Of a stretch of 64,000 nt of DNA, positions 11,040-19,717 are shown one piece after another. Location of the stretch: NCBI RefSeq assembly GCF_024363565.1, contig NZ_JAJEKE010000004.1, positions 1-64,000 on the forward strand. Reading direction: 5' to 3'. The notes below the pieces were generated by a model. The model ran no database searches. It was not told the DNA's origin and worked only from the letters and a program-made list of their open reading frames with translations. Made by a program: the position numbers and the translations under genes. Positions within the stretch are counted from its first letter, which is position 1. Each line of letters starts with the position of its first letter. This stretch comes from Lutispora saccharofermentans. Lineage in GTDB: Bacteria > Bacillota > Clostridia > Lutisporales > Lutisporaceae.

Positions 11040-13274
11040 TCATAACATTTCCATGGTTTTATCGTTATACACCAAGCCCGTTGAGCTGCTATGTCCTATT
11101 GTATAGATAGGCAATTTATAATTGTTTTCACAATAATTTTTTCGAATATATTTATTAAATCTGCTTATCCCAACAGGAACCTCGAATAATGCTATCTTTG
11201 CATATTCTTTCTTAGCATATAATTCCTCAACTATTTCCTTAAACTCATATGGTATAATAGATACCTTGATATTATCCAAAAGCCTTGTTTTAAGCTTATC
11301 TTCATCATAATCCAAATCAAATATTATTTCCTCTTCAATTATTTGATTATATAGCTCTTGGCCTTTTTTATAATTTTCATCATATAAATCGAACCCTTCA
11401 TATACTTCATCTACCATATCTAAAATCTCTCTTTCTGATAAACGCCTCTGATTCTTTTTTACTACTTCCTTTGATTTTATCAATACTTCATGATGTTCCT
11501 TATATACATATTTCTCTGATACCTCGGAATAGTCAAACACTATAAACTCAGAGTCTTGGTACTCACCATGCCTATTGCACCTGCCTGCTCGTTGCACTAG
11601 GCTGTCCATGGGAGCGCATTCGGAAAACATAATATTAAAGCTAATATCAAGAGAGACCTCCATTACCTGTGTAGATACTACTATTTGATAGCTATTATCT
11701 TTTTCCAGCCTATCCTCTTTTTCAATCCTATCTTTCATGATGAATTCTGAGTGAAGGCATAATGTATTATATTTTTCAGATAACTCCTCATACAATCTTT
11801 TAGCTGTCTCAATATTGTTGACTATTACTGCAACTTTCTTCCCCTGATTTGCATAGTTTCTAATTTCATCTTTTACATCATCTATTTTATTATTTATAAA
11901 TCTCCATTTATTTTGCTTTCTATCCATGAATTCTGATGCAACTATGGGTGAGACTATACCCAATAACTCGCTAAAGTGAAGCAGCAGGAATTTTGGCATA
12001 GTTGCGCTCATTATCATGATGCGGCCTTGCAGCTTCTTTATTTTTTTTATCGTTTCCGTTATCAATGCCAGAGTAAATGTATCATACGCTTGAATCTCGT
12101 CAATAATTACAGAACTGCCCACGAGTGCATATTCCTTCAAAGACCAATATCTTGTATTAAATCCGCTTGTAAGCATTTGGTCAATTGTAGAAACCATAAC
12201 AGGGGGGATAAAAACCTTGTATTGAAGCAGCTCCAGCCTTTCTTTATCTTTAAACTCATCATTTATTGCAAAATAAACGTCAGCATTGGAATGTGTAAGT
12301 CCGCAGTATTCTTCACTGAAATAATGCTTTGCAAGCCTGTTAAAAATACTATTTGAGGTAACCATAGTAGGCATAAGAAACAGAACCTTGCTCTTTTCTG
12401 CCTTTAAAGCCCATAATAATGAAGCTTCTGTCTTTCCAGACCCAGTAGGTGCTATAGCTACAACATCATTTGTAGCTATAGCACATTCCTTATGGAACTT
12501 TCTTTCGATAAATTGCTTCCCATCAGCTTCTACTTTCTGTTTTATCTTAGCTTTAAGACCATCCTGGGTTAATACTTGCTGCATTGGTTTTTTATCTGAT
12601 GAGGAAATCCAGTCACAGTATTGTAATAATCCTTTACATATGGAATATAATGTTCTTATATTTTCTTTATTTAGGTTCAAATTAACAAAATATGATTCAA
12701 GAACATATTTTTCTAGCAATTTAAATACTGTTTCTTTTTTGATTTTGAATCTTTCAATATTCTTAACAAAGCCATATTCTTTTTTTGCATACTTCTGTGA
12801 GAGATTTAACCCATATTCATACTCTTCCTGTTTTAATAAAGGCCATGGCTGGTTGCTGTTCCATTCATTAGAGAAGCTGCTAAAGTTAATATCAAGACTC
12901 TTATGGTGGGACAGGACTGCAAAGTAATGAAATGGGAATTCTCTATAGTTTTTTTTAAAATAGTCCTGAGTGGCCAATATCATATAAACTACTGATAACA
13001 GCTCATGCCTGAAATTAATCGTCTTTAGCTTGCTGCCAAAGATTTTATTCTTCATCTCATTTTGAAAGTTTTCCGAAAGCTTACCGAAATCATGCAAGGA
13101 AACTGCTAAATATGCATTGCTTTCAAAAGCATCCATGCTATATTCTATATCACGCATTATATTGCTTAATGCTTCCTTATTTCTTTCAATCTCTTGATAA
13201 AATATATCTATGCATTTGCTTATGTGATAATCATAGCTGCCATTTTGCCCTTCAACAGATTTGGCATAGTACAT
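11040..13274 (-). CDS. cas3: CRISPR-associated nuclease-helicase Cas3 (HD plus DExH)
   Basis: This single-chain Cas3 has 744 residues from the ATG at 13274. The HD nuclease domain comes first (His-Asp in SLHDFGKLS near residue 61, then FRHE and LSHHKS). The superfamily 2 helicase follows: Walker A APTGSGKT near 276-282, DEIQ near 392, MSAT (motif III), STQVMEVSLD (motif V) and QRAGRCNRHG (motif VI). It is recruited by Cascade to nick and degrade target DNA processively. A TTG 27 nt further upstream (13301) would overlap cas5 by 8 nt. I prefer the ATG because of its GGGG-rich upstream site. All key residues are present, so interference should be functional. Confidence 0.96.
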   Translation of the reverse strand: MYYAKSVEGQNGSYDYHISKCIDIFYQEIERNKEALSNIMRDIEYSMDAFESNAYLAVSLHDFGKLSENFQNEMKNKIFGSKLKTINFRHELLSVVYMILATQDYFKKNYREFPFHYFAVLSHHKSLDINFSSFSNEWNSNQPWPLLKQEEYEYGLNLSQKYAKKEYGFVKNIERFKIKKETVFKLLEKYVLESYFVNLNLNKENIRTLYSICKGLLQYCDWISSSDKKPMQQVLTQDGLKAKIKQKVEADGKQFIERKFHKECAIATNDVVAIAPTGSGKTEASLLWALKAEKSKVLFLMPTMVTSNSIFNRLAKHYFSEEYCGLTHSNADVYFAINDEFKDKERLELLQYKVFIPPVMVSTIDQMLTSGFNTRYWSLKEYALVGSSVIIDEIQAYDTFTLALITETIKKIKKLQGRIMIMSATMPKFLLLHFSELLGIVSPIVASEFMDRKQNKWRFINNKIDDVKDEIRNYANQGKKVAVIVNNIETAKRLYEELSEKYNTLCLHSEFIMKDRIEKEDRLEKDNSYQIVVSTQVMEVSLDISFNIMFSECAPMDSLVQRAGRCNRHGEYQDSEFIVFDYSEVSEKYVYKEHHEVLIKSKEVVKKNQRRLSEREILDMVDEVYEGFDLYDENYKKGQELYNQIIEEEIIFDLDYDEDKLKTRLLDNIKVSIIPYEFKEIVEELYAKKEYAKIALFEVPVGISRFNKYIRKNYCENNYKLPIYTIGHSSSTGLVYNDKTMEML

Positions 13275-13293
13275 ATGAACACCCCGCTCAAAT

Positions 13294-14022
13294 TTAACCA
13301 AATGTAAACAACGGTACTTTGCTATCCTTAAAGTTGTAAACAGTAACAGGTTTTTTTAGAATATGAAACTCCCCCAAAAAAGTAAATTTTCTAAATTCTG
13401 TAGCTATCCTCTCATCTTTTTCATTAAAGCTGAAATCAATCGGAAGGTTTTTTACAACTGGAGGCTTAATAGTTAATTTGATAGGTAAAGCTTTTACCTT
13501 TTCCCAATCTAATTCAAAATTATTGATATAGTTTCCATCTATCCAAGTACTTCTAATCTCAACGTGCTCACTACTGCTTATGTTATCACATTTTTCAACA
13601 TTCTTTATCTTAACCAGTTCATCACTGTTTCCCAATGTCAGAGCATAGCGTGGGCATATAAATGCATTATACAGTTCATCTATCCTTTTTATATCATCAC
13701 ATGCAAAAAATATATATGCATCAATATCACATAGGAATTCTCTTAACAAGATTGCCTTAATAACTTCTTTACTCTTAATCTTTGAATAATTCCATAGATC
13801 TTTCCCTTTTCCCTGATTTTTCAATATGCATCCTACACTTACTCTGCAATCTTTAAAATATGCAAGTGCATCTTTAAAGCTTAGTCCTAAAGCCGCACCG
13901 GCAATACCTACTATGGTGCTAGGTGGCGGAACCAATATAGATTCTTGATAGAGGTGAGTATTCGGATCCCTGAAAGATGCTGTCATAGCATAGAGCGATA
14001 CAATTATTCCTTTCATTGACAT
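13294..14022 (-). CDS. cas5: Cascade subunit Cas5 (Tneap type)
   Basis: This 242-residue RAMP protein starts MSMKGIIVSLYAMTASFRDP and continues YQESILVPPPSTIVGIAGAALG, the N-terminal pattern of Cas5 where the P-P-S-T-I-V-G-x-x-G stretch is typical of Cas5t/Cst5. In Cascade, Cas5 caps the 5' handle of the crRNA and holds Cas8. Starts at 14022 and 14016 are both ATG and both near AGGAAGAGG. It lies 11 nt downstream of cas7. Its stop codon is about 20 nt before the preferred cas3 start. Identity is firm from the motif and gene order. Confidence 0.92.
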   Translation of the reverse strand: MSMKGIIVSLYAMTASFRDPNTHLYQESILVPPPSTIVGIAGAALGLSFKDALAYFKDCRVSVGCILKNQGKGKDLWNYSKIKSKEVIKAILLREFLCDIDAYIFFACDDIKRIDELYNAFICPRYALTLGNSDELVKIKNVEKCDNISSSEHVEIRSTWIDGNYINNFELDWEKVKALPIKLTIKPPVVKNLPIDFSFNEKDERIATEFRKFTFLGEFHILKKPVTVYNFKDSKVPLFTFG

Positions 14023-14033
14023 TCCTCTTCCTA

Positions 14034-14918
14034 TTACTTATTGGAATAGGTATCTCTTACCCAGCTGCGAATAATATCAAAGCATTCGCCCAGCGTTATG
14101 AATTCATCTGTATCTTTCCCAAAGAATCCCTTTCTTTCACCTATTACTGAATTGATAATCTGGTTCTTAAAGTCTGAAATCGTATTCCTTATAAGCTCTG
14201 CTTCCACATTGTCATTTTCGCCTATCCTGATGCTTTCCATAAAGATTGGGTTTTTAACACTCATTAAAGAAGCGCACACTAATTTAGGTGATATGTCTGT
14301 CAAAAATCTACTTTGCCTGCCTACAGTCCATAGACTCTGAATTGCATCGACTAACGCCAGCACTCTTTTTGCCTTTTCATCATTATCCAAGCTGAGTTCA
14401 TATTTATCACCTGTAGATTTTTCACCGATGCGATCTAGCTCTACCAGGATGGTACCGCAATAATATCCTGAATGTATTTCTGTTTCAAATATATTTGGGT
14501 TTCCACCAGAACTTACCGACATATAATTCGTTGCGAAATCAAGTTCTCCAAGATATGGAGTAAGAGCTACCAAAGGTGACACCCTCACTGGACTAGTCCT
14601 TTTGACAGTTTCTGCAGATGCATTCATAAATCCAAATAGATCATCATCAATATACTTCTGAGGATCACATTTAGTTGTTGCTGCACCTTTTTCCTTCTCC
14701 CCCGCAACTCCTTCAGATAATTTATGCCCCATTACTGACAATTGCTCTCTCAAAGCTCTTCTGACTGCTTGGGACGAGCAATAGGGATATTCCTTGCCGT
14801 CATACTTCCTGATTTTTTTGATGCTGGATATATTATCTACCTCTTTGTCCGACCCATTTAGTGAAGCATAAGTTGCCTTAGTCAAATAAGTAATTGTTAA
14901 TGCTTTTGCTTTATTCAT
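14034..14918 (-). CDS. cas7: Cascade backbone subunit Cas7 (Cst2/DevR family)
   Basis: This 294-residue protein begins MNKAKALTITYLTKATYASLNG and holds YPYCSSQAVRRALRE and FGFMNASAETVKRTSPVRVSPL, which match the Cst2/DevR type of Cas7. Several copies line the crRNA spacer as the Cascade backbone. It overlaps cas8 by 8 nt and has GGGGGA about 10 nt upstream of its ATG, as expected for an abundant, translationally coupled subunit. No truncation is seen. The family is clear from motifs and position. Confidence 0.93.
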   Translation of the reverse strand: MNKAKALTITYLTKATYASLNGSDKEVDNISSIKKIRKYDGKEYPYCSSQAVRRALREQLSVMGHKLSEGVAGEKEKGAATTKCDPQKYIDDDLFGFMNASAETVKRTSPVRVSPLVALTPYLGELDFATNYMSVSSGGNPNIFETEIHSGYYCGTILVELDRIGEKSTGDKYELSLDNDEKAKRVLALVDAIQSLWTVGRQSRFLTDISPKLVCASLMSVKNPIFMESIRIGENDNVEAELIRNTISDFKNQIINSVIGERKGFFGKDTDEFITLGECFDIIRSWVRDTYSNK

Positions 14919-16608
14919 CCTTCTTATCCCCCTTTTCTTTTAAACTTGAATTATAGAAATTATAGCTGTTTAACGCACCCATGATACAATATCCCTTGAA
15001 ATCTTCAAATGGTACTTCATTTAATACACCCTCAAGTATGGAATTTGATACTGATATACCATATCTAAACTGAAGAGTATTCAATTCTGTTATAAAATCC
15101 GTTACTGTACGGGTCTTTCTTAATGTAAATAAGTCGCCTTTAATTCTTTTCAGTATTTCCTTATTCTCACCTGAATCCTTATAAGCCTGATTAACGATTT
15201 GTTTGCCTAGTTTTACAGCAACATCAATCTGCTCTTTGTTCATGATATCCTCCTTTATTATCAAATAATACTCCAGCAAGAAATTGAGCATATTTGATAC
15301 ATTGATATACTTGCTTTCTTTCTCTTTGATTACTTTTCTGAATGTGATTGACTCAATATCCGTCAATATGCAATGTTTGCCAAGGATTTTTCTGAATATA
15401 TTGTTCCTTGATGGCAGTAGTTTTCCTTTACTGTCGGTTTCATATAAAGCATAAAATATATCCTTTATGTTTACACCCTTGTCCATAAATTGATGAATAA
15501 GCCTATATGCATAACTCACATCGTTATAAAAAATCAGTTCTTTTGTAGTAAATGTTTTATTAATTTTATCAACGCTTATGATGATTATTTCTATGGGAGA
15601 AGAAATAACATCCCCTAAAAATTCAGTAAAGATATCTTGCTCATCAGCATCATTATTTAAAGTATAGCTTTTCAATATTCTATAGGTATCTACGAAATAT
15701 GCCCAAAGCAGTTCGTAGGACATTTTTGATTTATCGATCAATCCGTCAGAATCAAACCCAATATTGCTATAGAAATAATCTTCATCTATTGACCTAAGTA
15801 CCGAACTGCAGCCTATCTTTCTTTGATTATTAATACTATGAGCTAAATCAGGTGAATTCAGTATAAGCATAGAAAGGGAAGTTCTATTTTTATTATCCTT
15901 ATAATTTATTTGCTTATAATTAACTGTTTCCATGGTAAACTTTGATACTAGTTCACATTCCCAGCATATCTTAGCGGGTTTTTTCCCTTGAGTATGAAAG
16001 GATGTGGTTGCATTGGTGCTTGCGAAAAGTAAAAAGGATGGTTGAGAAATATCATTAAGATTACTTGTTAACCTGCCGCATATGCTGCATGCACACTGCC
16101 GTTTAATATTCTCTTTGGGTAGTATTTTCAGCTTTTGATGTGATGTTGTTAGTGAATAAACTAATTTGTTTTGTTTACCAAAAAGTTTTCTCTTTGTATT
16201 CTTTAGATAATCATCCACTCTAGTCTTTAATATATCATCCATATCTTTATATTCAATACCATCTGCATCAAATTGTTTTACAAATAAAGATACAACAGGT
16301 GTTGCCTGTCTTTTTGGTGCTAGTGAGAACTCTTCTGTCTCAGGATTATACATTACTAATTCAAGTCTTTCTTTCTGAGATTTTGTAGATACATTCCAAT
16401 AGCATGAAGCAAGCTCTTTGTAGCAATCCTGCAAGAATGCCCTGATATCATCTTCACTATCTCCTTGAAAAATCAGGCTATCAGAATCAAAGTTGATTCT
16501 GATATTATTATAATTCTGAGCTTGTTTTGTCCTATTTGCAATAAAGTATAAACCTGCAATACCGGCATCAAACCACCAATGATTCCTAACATGCATTTTG
16601 TATTCCAA
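14911..16608 (-). CDS. cas8b: Cascade large subunit Cas8 (Cst1-like, CXXC-CXXC type)
   Basis: This 565-residue protein has two CxxC pairs (Cys174/Cys177 in CSICG and Cys215/Cys218 in ICWEC), the hallmark of the Cst1 group of Cas8 proteins in Tneap-type I-B systems. Cas8 reads the PAM and opens the DNA target. Overlapping spacers in this window suggest that the PAM is TTN. The TTG start at 16608 has AGGAGGG at ideal spacing. The gene begins about 15 nt beyond the cas6 stop codon. Outside the zinc-binding region the sequence is poorly conserved in this family, so the call rests on the CxxC pairs, length and operon order. Confidence 0.9.
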   Translation of the reverse strand: MEYKMHVRNHWWFDAGIAGLYFIANRTKQAQNYNNIRINFDSDSLIFQGDSEDDIRAFLQDCYKELASCYWNVSTKSQKERLELVMYNPETEEFSLAPKRQATPVVSLFVKQFDADGIEYKDMDDILKTRVDDYLKNTKRKLFGKQNKLVYSLTTSHQKLKILPKENIKRQCACSICGRLTSNLNDISQPSFLLFASTNATTSFHTQGKKPAKICWECELVSKFTMETVNYKQINYKDNKNRTSLSMLILNSPDLAHSINNQRKIGCSSVLRSIDEDYFYSNIGFDSDGLIDKSKMSYELLWAYFVDTYRILKSYTLNNDADEQDIFTEFLGDVISSPIEIIIISVDKINKTFTTKELIFYNDVSYAYRLIHQFMDKGVNIKDIFYALYETDSKGKLLPSRNNIFRKILGKHCILTDIESITFRKVIKEKESKYINVSNMLNFLLEYYLIIKEDIMNKEQIDVAVKLGKQIVNQAYKDSGENKEILKRIKGDLFTLRKTRTVTDFITELNTLQFRYGISVSNSILEGVLNEVPFEDFKGYCIMGALNSYNFYNSSLKEKGDKKDE

Positions 16609-16622
16609 AATATCCCTCCTCT

Positions 16623-17354
16623 CTATATTATTTTCACGCAGCCAAATCCCTGGCTATTTTTGCTCCCAAACCCCGCATCAACTCCTATTTGCAATAACTC
16701 TTTTCTGCCTTTTATTAAAAATCTACCTGAGGCTCCCTTTACTATTGTTTTCTTATAATAAGTAAGGTGTTGTCTTACCTTCCCTAATGGTATTACTTCA
16801 ACATTAGGCTCTCCTATCCCATTTGTTATTGTATTTACTGCATTACATTTTCGCACAAGGTTTTCCTTAACCAATCTGTTGAAATCAGGTTCTCTGGGCA
16901 TGAAATAGCAGGTATATTTGCTGTTATCAGGTTTTATAAATGTCGAATATACAACTATTGGAGATAATGTATCTATAATAATTTCATCTTTATCAACTAT
17001 TTGATTGTCTATTTGAATTCGCTCAGTTTGAATACTATTTTGACCGATAAAAAGATGGTTGCTTTGCAGCATACTATTTGCAACTGATTTGCAAAAATTA
17101 TCAAGAGGAGAAGATATTATCAACTTTGCCTTCTTTCCAAAATTAAATCTATCTTCTTCTGCTCTCCAGTCTCCAATAACACGAGAATAAGTGAACATCT
17201 TAAATGATCTGCCATTGGTAATATAACCTTTATCATGTAAAAATCTAGATAGTTTATTGTCAATATTATTATAAATAAAGGCTTGTATTATATTATTGTA
17301 ATGTATAGGTAAAACAATGTTCTTTTCACTTATAAAACTAATACTTATCTGCAC
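16623..17354 (-). CDS. cas6: CRISPR repeat endoribonuclease Cas6
   Basis: This 243-residue RAMP-fold nuclease ends with the glycine-rich loop GVDAGFGSKNSQGFG, diagnostic of Cas6. An N-terminal histidine (His18 in LPIHYNN) is a candidate catalytic residue. Cas6 cuts within the repeats to leave crRNAs with the eight-base AUUGAAAC handle. Both arrays keep that end of the repeat unchanged, so one Cas6 could serve both. The GTG start at 17354 follows GGGGGG by six bases. It is the first gene of the operon, and the fragment upstream is the tail of a deleted regulator. Confidence 0.95.
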   Translation of the reverse strand: MQISISFISEKNIVLPIHYNNIIQAFIYNNIDNKLSRFLHDKGYITNGRSFKMFTYSRVIGDWRAEEDRFNFGKKAKLIISSPLDNFCKSVANSMLQSNHLFIGQNSIQTERIQIDNQIVDKDEIIIDTLSPIVVYSTFIKPDNSKYTCYFMPREPDFNRLVKENLVRKCNAVNTITNGIGEPNVEVIPLGKVRQHLTYYKKTIVKGASGRFLIKGRKELLQIGVDAGFGSKNSQGFGCVKII

Positions 17355-17371
17355 ATAAGTCCCCCCATTTC

Positions 17372-17516
17372 TTACCTCTCCGGCATCCTCTTAGCCTGCT
17401 CAATGATCACTTTCTTTACTATCCCCGGCTCCAACACAGTCACGTCACTGCCAAATCCCAAAAACCCACTTGACTATTTCCAGTGTTCTAGTTGTGGCTT
17501 CTTTAAATAAATTTAC
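17372..17516 (-). pseudogene. C-terminal remnant of a WYL-domain regulator upstream of cas6
   Basis: On the minus strand this stretch reads LFKEATTRTLEIVKWVFG, then after a one-base shift GSDVTVLEPGIVKK...RMPER and a stop. This aligns end to end with the last 45 or so residues of the intact WYL regulator at 25182-26174 (LFQKTTTMTPEIIKWVLSFG, then SDVIVLEP). Only this tail and the promoter-side block at 17527-17568 survive, so roughly 0.9 kb of the gene was deleted. The scar now forms the region just ahead of cas6. Both the reading frame and the gene are broken. Confidence 0.85.
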
Positions 17517-17526
17517 ATATGATAAT

Positions 17527-17568
17527 TTTAATTATATTATTTGACATATTTCTGGATAATCCTTCAAA
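17527..17568 (-). promoter_or_regulatory. Conserved promoter/operator block of the deleted WYL gene
   Basis: This 42-base block matches 26255-26296, upstream of the intact WYL regulator, at about 35 of 42 positions. Shared parts include TATTATTTGACA and TAATCCTTCAAA. In the deleted copy it sits directly against the remaining C-terminal codons, about 170 bp ahead of cas6. It is a plausible autoregulatory site or promoter now driving cas6. No experimental support exists in the sequence itself. Confidence 0.6.
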
Positions 17569-17839
17569 TTTTTGAAAAGAACTTAATAATTTATGAGCCT
17601 TCAGAAATGCTTATAGGAAAGAGATAGATGTTTACAAAGCTTTTACCTAGGATATCCTCCACACTTCCACTCTGTTATGTCGTTTTGAAAATCAATAACT
17701 ACCCGTAAAACGGGTAGTTTGCTCTGAGGCTATAAGCCTCTGTTACCGGCCAGCGCCTAAAGACGCTGGCTTTCACTTTGTTCAAGCTACTACGCCATTG
17801 CCACTTTTGCCGCCCCTAAAGGGACGAACGTACTACTTG

Positions 17840-18295
17840 CTACCCCTTGAAGGGGTCTTCGTATTCTTTTACACTTAATTTGTCTACCATTATGTCATGT
17901 TTCTCCTGCTCTTGTATGTATTTCCTTATTGTTGCTTCATTTAGTCCTACTGTGCTCACATAATAACCTTCTGCCCAGAAGTGTCTATTCCCATACTTAT
18001 ATTTTAAGTTTGCATGTTTATCAAATATCATTAGGGCACTTTTTCCTTTTAGATACCCCATAAAGCTCGATATACTCATTTTCGGTGGTATACTCACTAA
18101 CATGTGTATATGATCTGGCATAAGGTGTCCTTCTATAATTTCTACTCCCTTATAATTGCATAGCTGCTTTAGAATATCCCGTATACTTTCTTTGTATTGA
18201 TTATATATTATTTTTCGTCTATACTTGGGAGTGAATACAATATGATATTTACACATCCACTTAGTATGGGCCAAACTATTTTCTTTGTTTGCCAT
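17840..18295 (-). CDS. tnpA: IS200-type HUH transposase TnpA
   Basis: This 151-residue protein begins MANKENSLAHTKWMCKYHIV. It has the HUH metal site in GHLMPDHIHMLVSIP (His62, His64) and the nucleophilic tyrosine in ATIRKYIQEQ (Tyr126). It cuts and rejoins single-stranded DNA at the element's hairpin ends. Length and motifs are complete. I chose the ATG at 18295, the family's usual start, preceded by AAAGGTGA. An upstream in-frame extension to 18436 runs through the element's 5' hairpin and is probably not translated. Confidence 0.93.
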   Translation of the reverse strand: MANKENSLAHTKWMCKYHIVFTPKYRRKIIYNQYKESIRDILKQLCNYKGVEIIEGHLMPDHIHMLVSIPPKMSISSFMGYLKGKSALMIFDKHANLKYKYGNRHFWAEGYYVSTVGLNEATIRKYIQEQEKHDIMVDKLSVKEYEDPFKG

Positions 18296-18296
18296 T

Positions 18297-18363
18297 AAAA
18301 TCACCTTTCCTTTCGTTATCATAGTAGCTTGAACAACTCTATTATAACGGAAAGGTGATTTTT
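18297..18363 (-). promoter_or_regulatory. Hairpin that hides the tnpA ribosome binding site
   Basis: AAAATCACCTTTCC (18297-18310) plus CGTTAT (18314-18319) pairs with ATAACG and GGAAAGGTGATTTT (18344-18363). On the tnpA transcript one arm contains the AAAGGTGA ribosome binding site. IS200 elements are known to limit transposase translation by such a 5' stem. That role is inferred here from position. Confidence 0.65.
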
Positions 18364-18458
18364 TTGTATAACTTCTGTCGCGCACCCGCATAGCGGGTGG
18401 TTTATTGTTTCGCAGGCTCAACAGACTAAAGTCCATAAGAAAAAAGAGCCTTTCGGCT

Positions 18459-18851
18459 CTATTTGCTCAATTTATACATTGCATATTGATTTAATGAGAC
18501 TCCTTCTTGCTGTGCTTCAATCGCTAATCTTTTATGCAAGCTCTTTGGAATTCTAAGAATAAATTTACCGCTGTAATCTTCATCTCCCGCAGGATCAGGA
18601 ATAGGATCTCCATATTCAATTTTTACTTCAAGCCAGCTTCTCATTGCCTCTCGTAAGCTTGCATAAGCTTCTTCAAAGGTTTCTCCTGTGCTTTGACAGC
18701 CATCTAATTCTAATACCCTGCCATAATAATAACTGCCGCTTTCATCTGTAACCGGCTGTATCAAATGATTGTATGGTAAACTCATGTAATAGTCAATATT
18801 CTTTTTATCCATTTCAGAAAGGTGGGAGTTAATTGTATCGTGAAGAATCAA
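18459..18851 (-). CDS. hicB: HicB-family antitoxin
   Basis: This antitoxin of up to 130 residues has an N-terminal HicB fold (YYYGRVLELDGCQSTGETFEEAYASLREAM) and a C-terminal ribbon-helix-helix segment (FILRIPKSLHKRLAIEAQQ) for DNA binding. It neutralises HicA and should repress the hicAB promoter. It lies 9 nt downstream of hicA. The listed start is a TTG with GGGAGA about 12 nt upstream. Many relatives begin nearer DYYMSLPY, so the ATG at 18812 is an alternative, though I see no ribosome site for it. The module lies between the cas operon and array 2, where it could stabilise the region against loss. Confidence 0.9.
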   Translation of the reverse strand: MILHDTINSHLSEMDKKNIDYYMSLPYNHLIQPVTDESGSYYYGRVLELDGCQSTGETFEEAYASLREAMRSWLEVKIEYGDPIPDPAGDEDYSGKFILRIPKSLHKRLAIEAQQEGVSLNQYAMYKLSK

Positions 18852-18860
18852 GGGAATTTT

Positions 18861-19082
18861 TTATCTCCCTATTCTCCTAAGTACATCTTTTATATATACA
18901 GCCTTCAGAGGATTCTCTTCTTTTATGGTTATAACTTCTCCTCGCTCATTCCTAAATTGTCTATGTGAACCTGCGCTTCTTACTAATTCATATCCATAAG
19001 CATTTAATACTTTAGCAATCTCATTGAATTTTATTCCGTTAGGCTGTTTCTTCATCTTACATATTATTTTGTCAACTCCCAC
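18861..19082 (-). CDS. hicA: HicA-family mRNA interferase toxin
   Basis: This 73-residue toxin has the double-stranded RNA-binding-like fold. The catalytic histidine is in RSAGSHRQFRN (His40), followed by the typical ITIKEENPLKAVYIKDVLRRIG ending split across two conserved stretches. HicA cleaves mRNA when HicB is lost. The GTG at 19082 has AAGGAGGTGA eight bases upstream. It is the promoter-proximal gene of the pair. Length and catalytic His are intact, so it is probably active. Confidence 0.92.
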   Translation of the reverse strand: MGVDKIICKMKKQPNGIKFNEIAKVLNAYGYELVRSAGSHRQFRNERGEVITIKEENPLKAVYIKDVLRRIGR

Positions 19083-19108
19083 CTTTTAGTCACCTCCTTC
19101 TTCATTTA

Positions 19109-19127
19109 TATAGTATCATATATAGTA
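19109..19127 (-). promoter_or_regulatory. Candidate hicA promoter/operator repeats
   Basis: TATAGTA occurs at 19109-19115 and 19121-19127, 12 bases apart, within an AT-rich stretch 27-45 nt upstream of the hicA start. It overlaps a plausible -10 on the minus strand and is a candidate HicB operator. This is inference from spacing and position. Confidence 0.4.
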
Positions 19128-19229
19128 CCGCAAATCAATTATATCTTAACCTTCTCTTTATAAAAATATTTTAATCATAATAAAGGCAGCATAACATGGG
19201 CAGCCGGTGAAGTTCTGATTTATATACAG

Positions 19230-19619
19230 GTTTCAATTTCTTATAGATACTCTAGTAGCGAGGATGGAGAGCCTTGTGTCGGCTGGTGGCTGGAGTAGTT
19301 TCAATTCCTTATAGGTACCCTAGTAACCGGACTGACTGGCCTATCAAACAGAGCTTGCATGGAGTTTCAATTCCTTATAGGTACTCTAGTAACTATCATA
19401 GTATTCTTGCTCTTCTTCCTTCACAGCATCGTTTCAATTCCTTATAGGTACTCTAGTAACCCTAGCAAAGGGGAGAAAGCAAAAATGGACGTCAAATGTT
19501 TCAATTCCTTATAGGTACTCTAGTAGCGCTGACGAGTGACGTCACAAGCGTTATCCCTCCGGGTTTCAATTCCTTATAGGTACTCTAGTAACCACCATCT
19601 TCACCAAATAAGAAATATA
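19230..19619 (-). CRISPR. CRISPR array 2, leader-distal segment (6 repeats)
   Basis: Repeats start at 19230, 19298, 19364, 19431, 19498 and 19563. The outermost copy has decayed (TTTCTTATAGATAC inside, ending GTAGC), the second carries one change, and the fifth ends GTAGC. The innermost is perfect. Decay at this end marks it as the old trailer, so the array reads leftwards from its leader near 24869. The last spacer (from 19593) is interrupted after 27 nt by the ISL3-type element. Confidence 0.97.
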
Positions 19620-19717
19620 GTAAGCGTACAATAGGTTCTTTCCCACTTTAGTTGAATAGTGATTGCATCTATATGGAACACTAAAATTAGCTAATAAAAC
19701 TAATGGGAGTGTAACAT

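Larger units (their letters stand above)
17690..18430. mobile_element. IS200/IS605-family insertion sequence with tnpA only (ends approximate)
   Basis: A single HUH transposase gene is flanked by small hairpins: ACTACCCGT/ACGGGTAGT at 17698-17718 and CACCCGC/GCGGGTG at 18383-18399. More short hairpins lie downstream of tnpA (GAGGC/GCCTC at 17726-17740, GCCAGCG/CGCTGGC near 17750-17771, CCCCTT/AAGGGG near 17844). Subterminal hairpins rather than inverted repeats are typical of this family, which moves as single strands and makes no target duplication. Exact ends cannot be set without an empty-site sequence. The element separates the cas operon from hicBA. Confidence 0.75.

Noticed and set aside
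11976..12927. Plus-strand reading frames of 126 and 179 codons within cas3
   Set aside because: They are shadows of the cas3 coding strand, with no ribosome sites and no recognisable sequence.
17355..17839. A crRNA-like or CreTA-type RNA module upstream of cas6
   Set aside because: No repeat-like sequence or ATTGAAAC-type handle is present. The region is explained by the regulator scar and IS200 end.
18296..18436. N-terminal extension of TnpA by 47 codons
   Set aside because: It runs through the element's own 5' hairpin. The family start and ribosome site lie at 18295.
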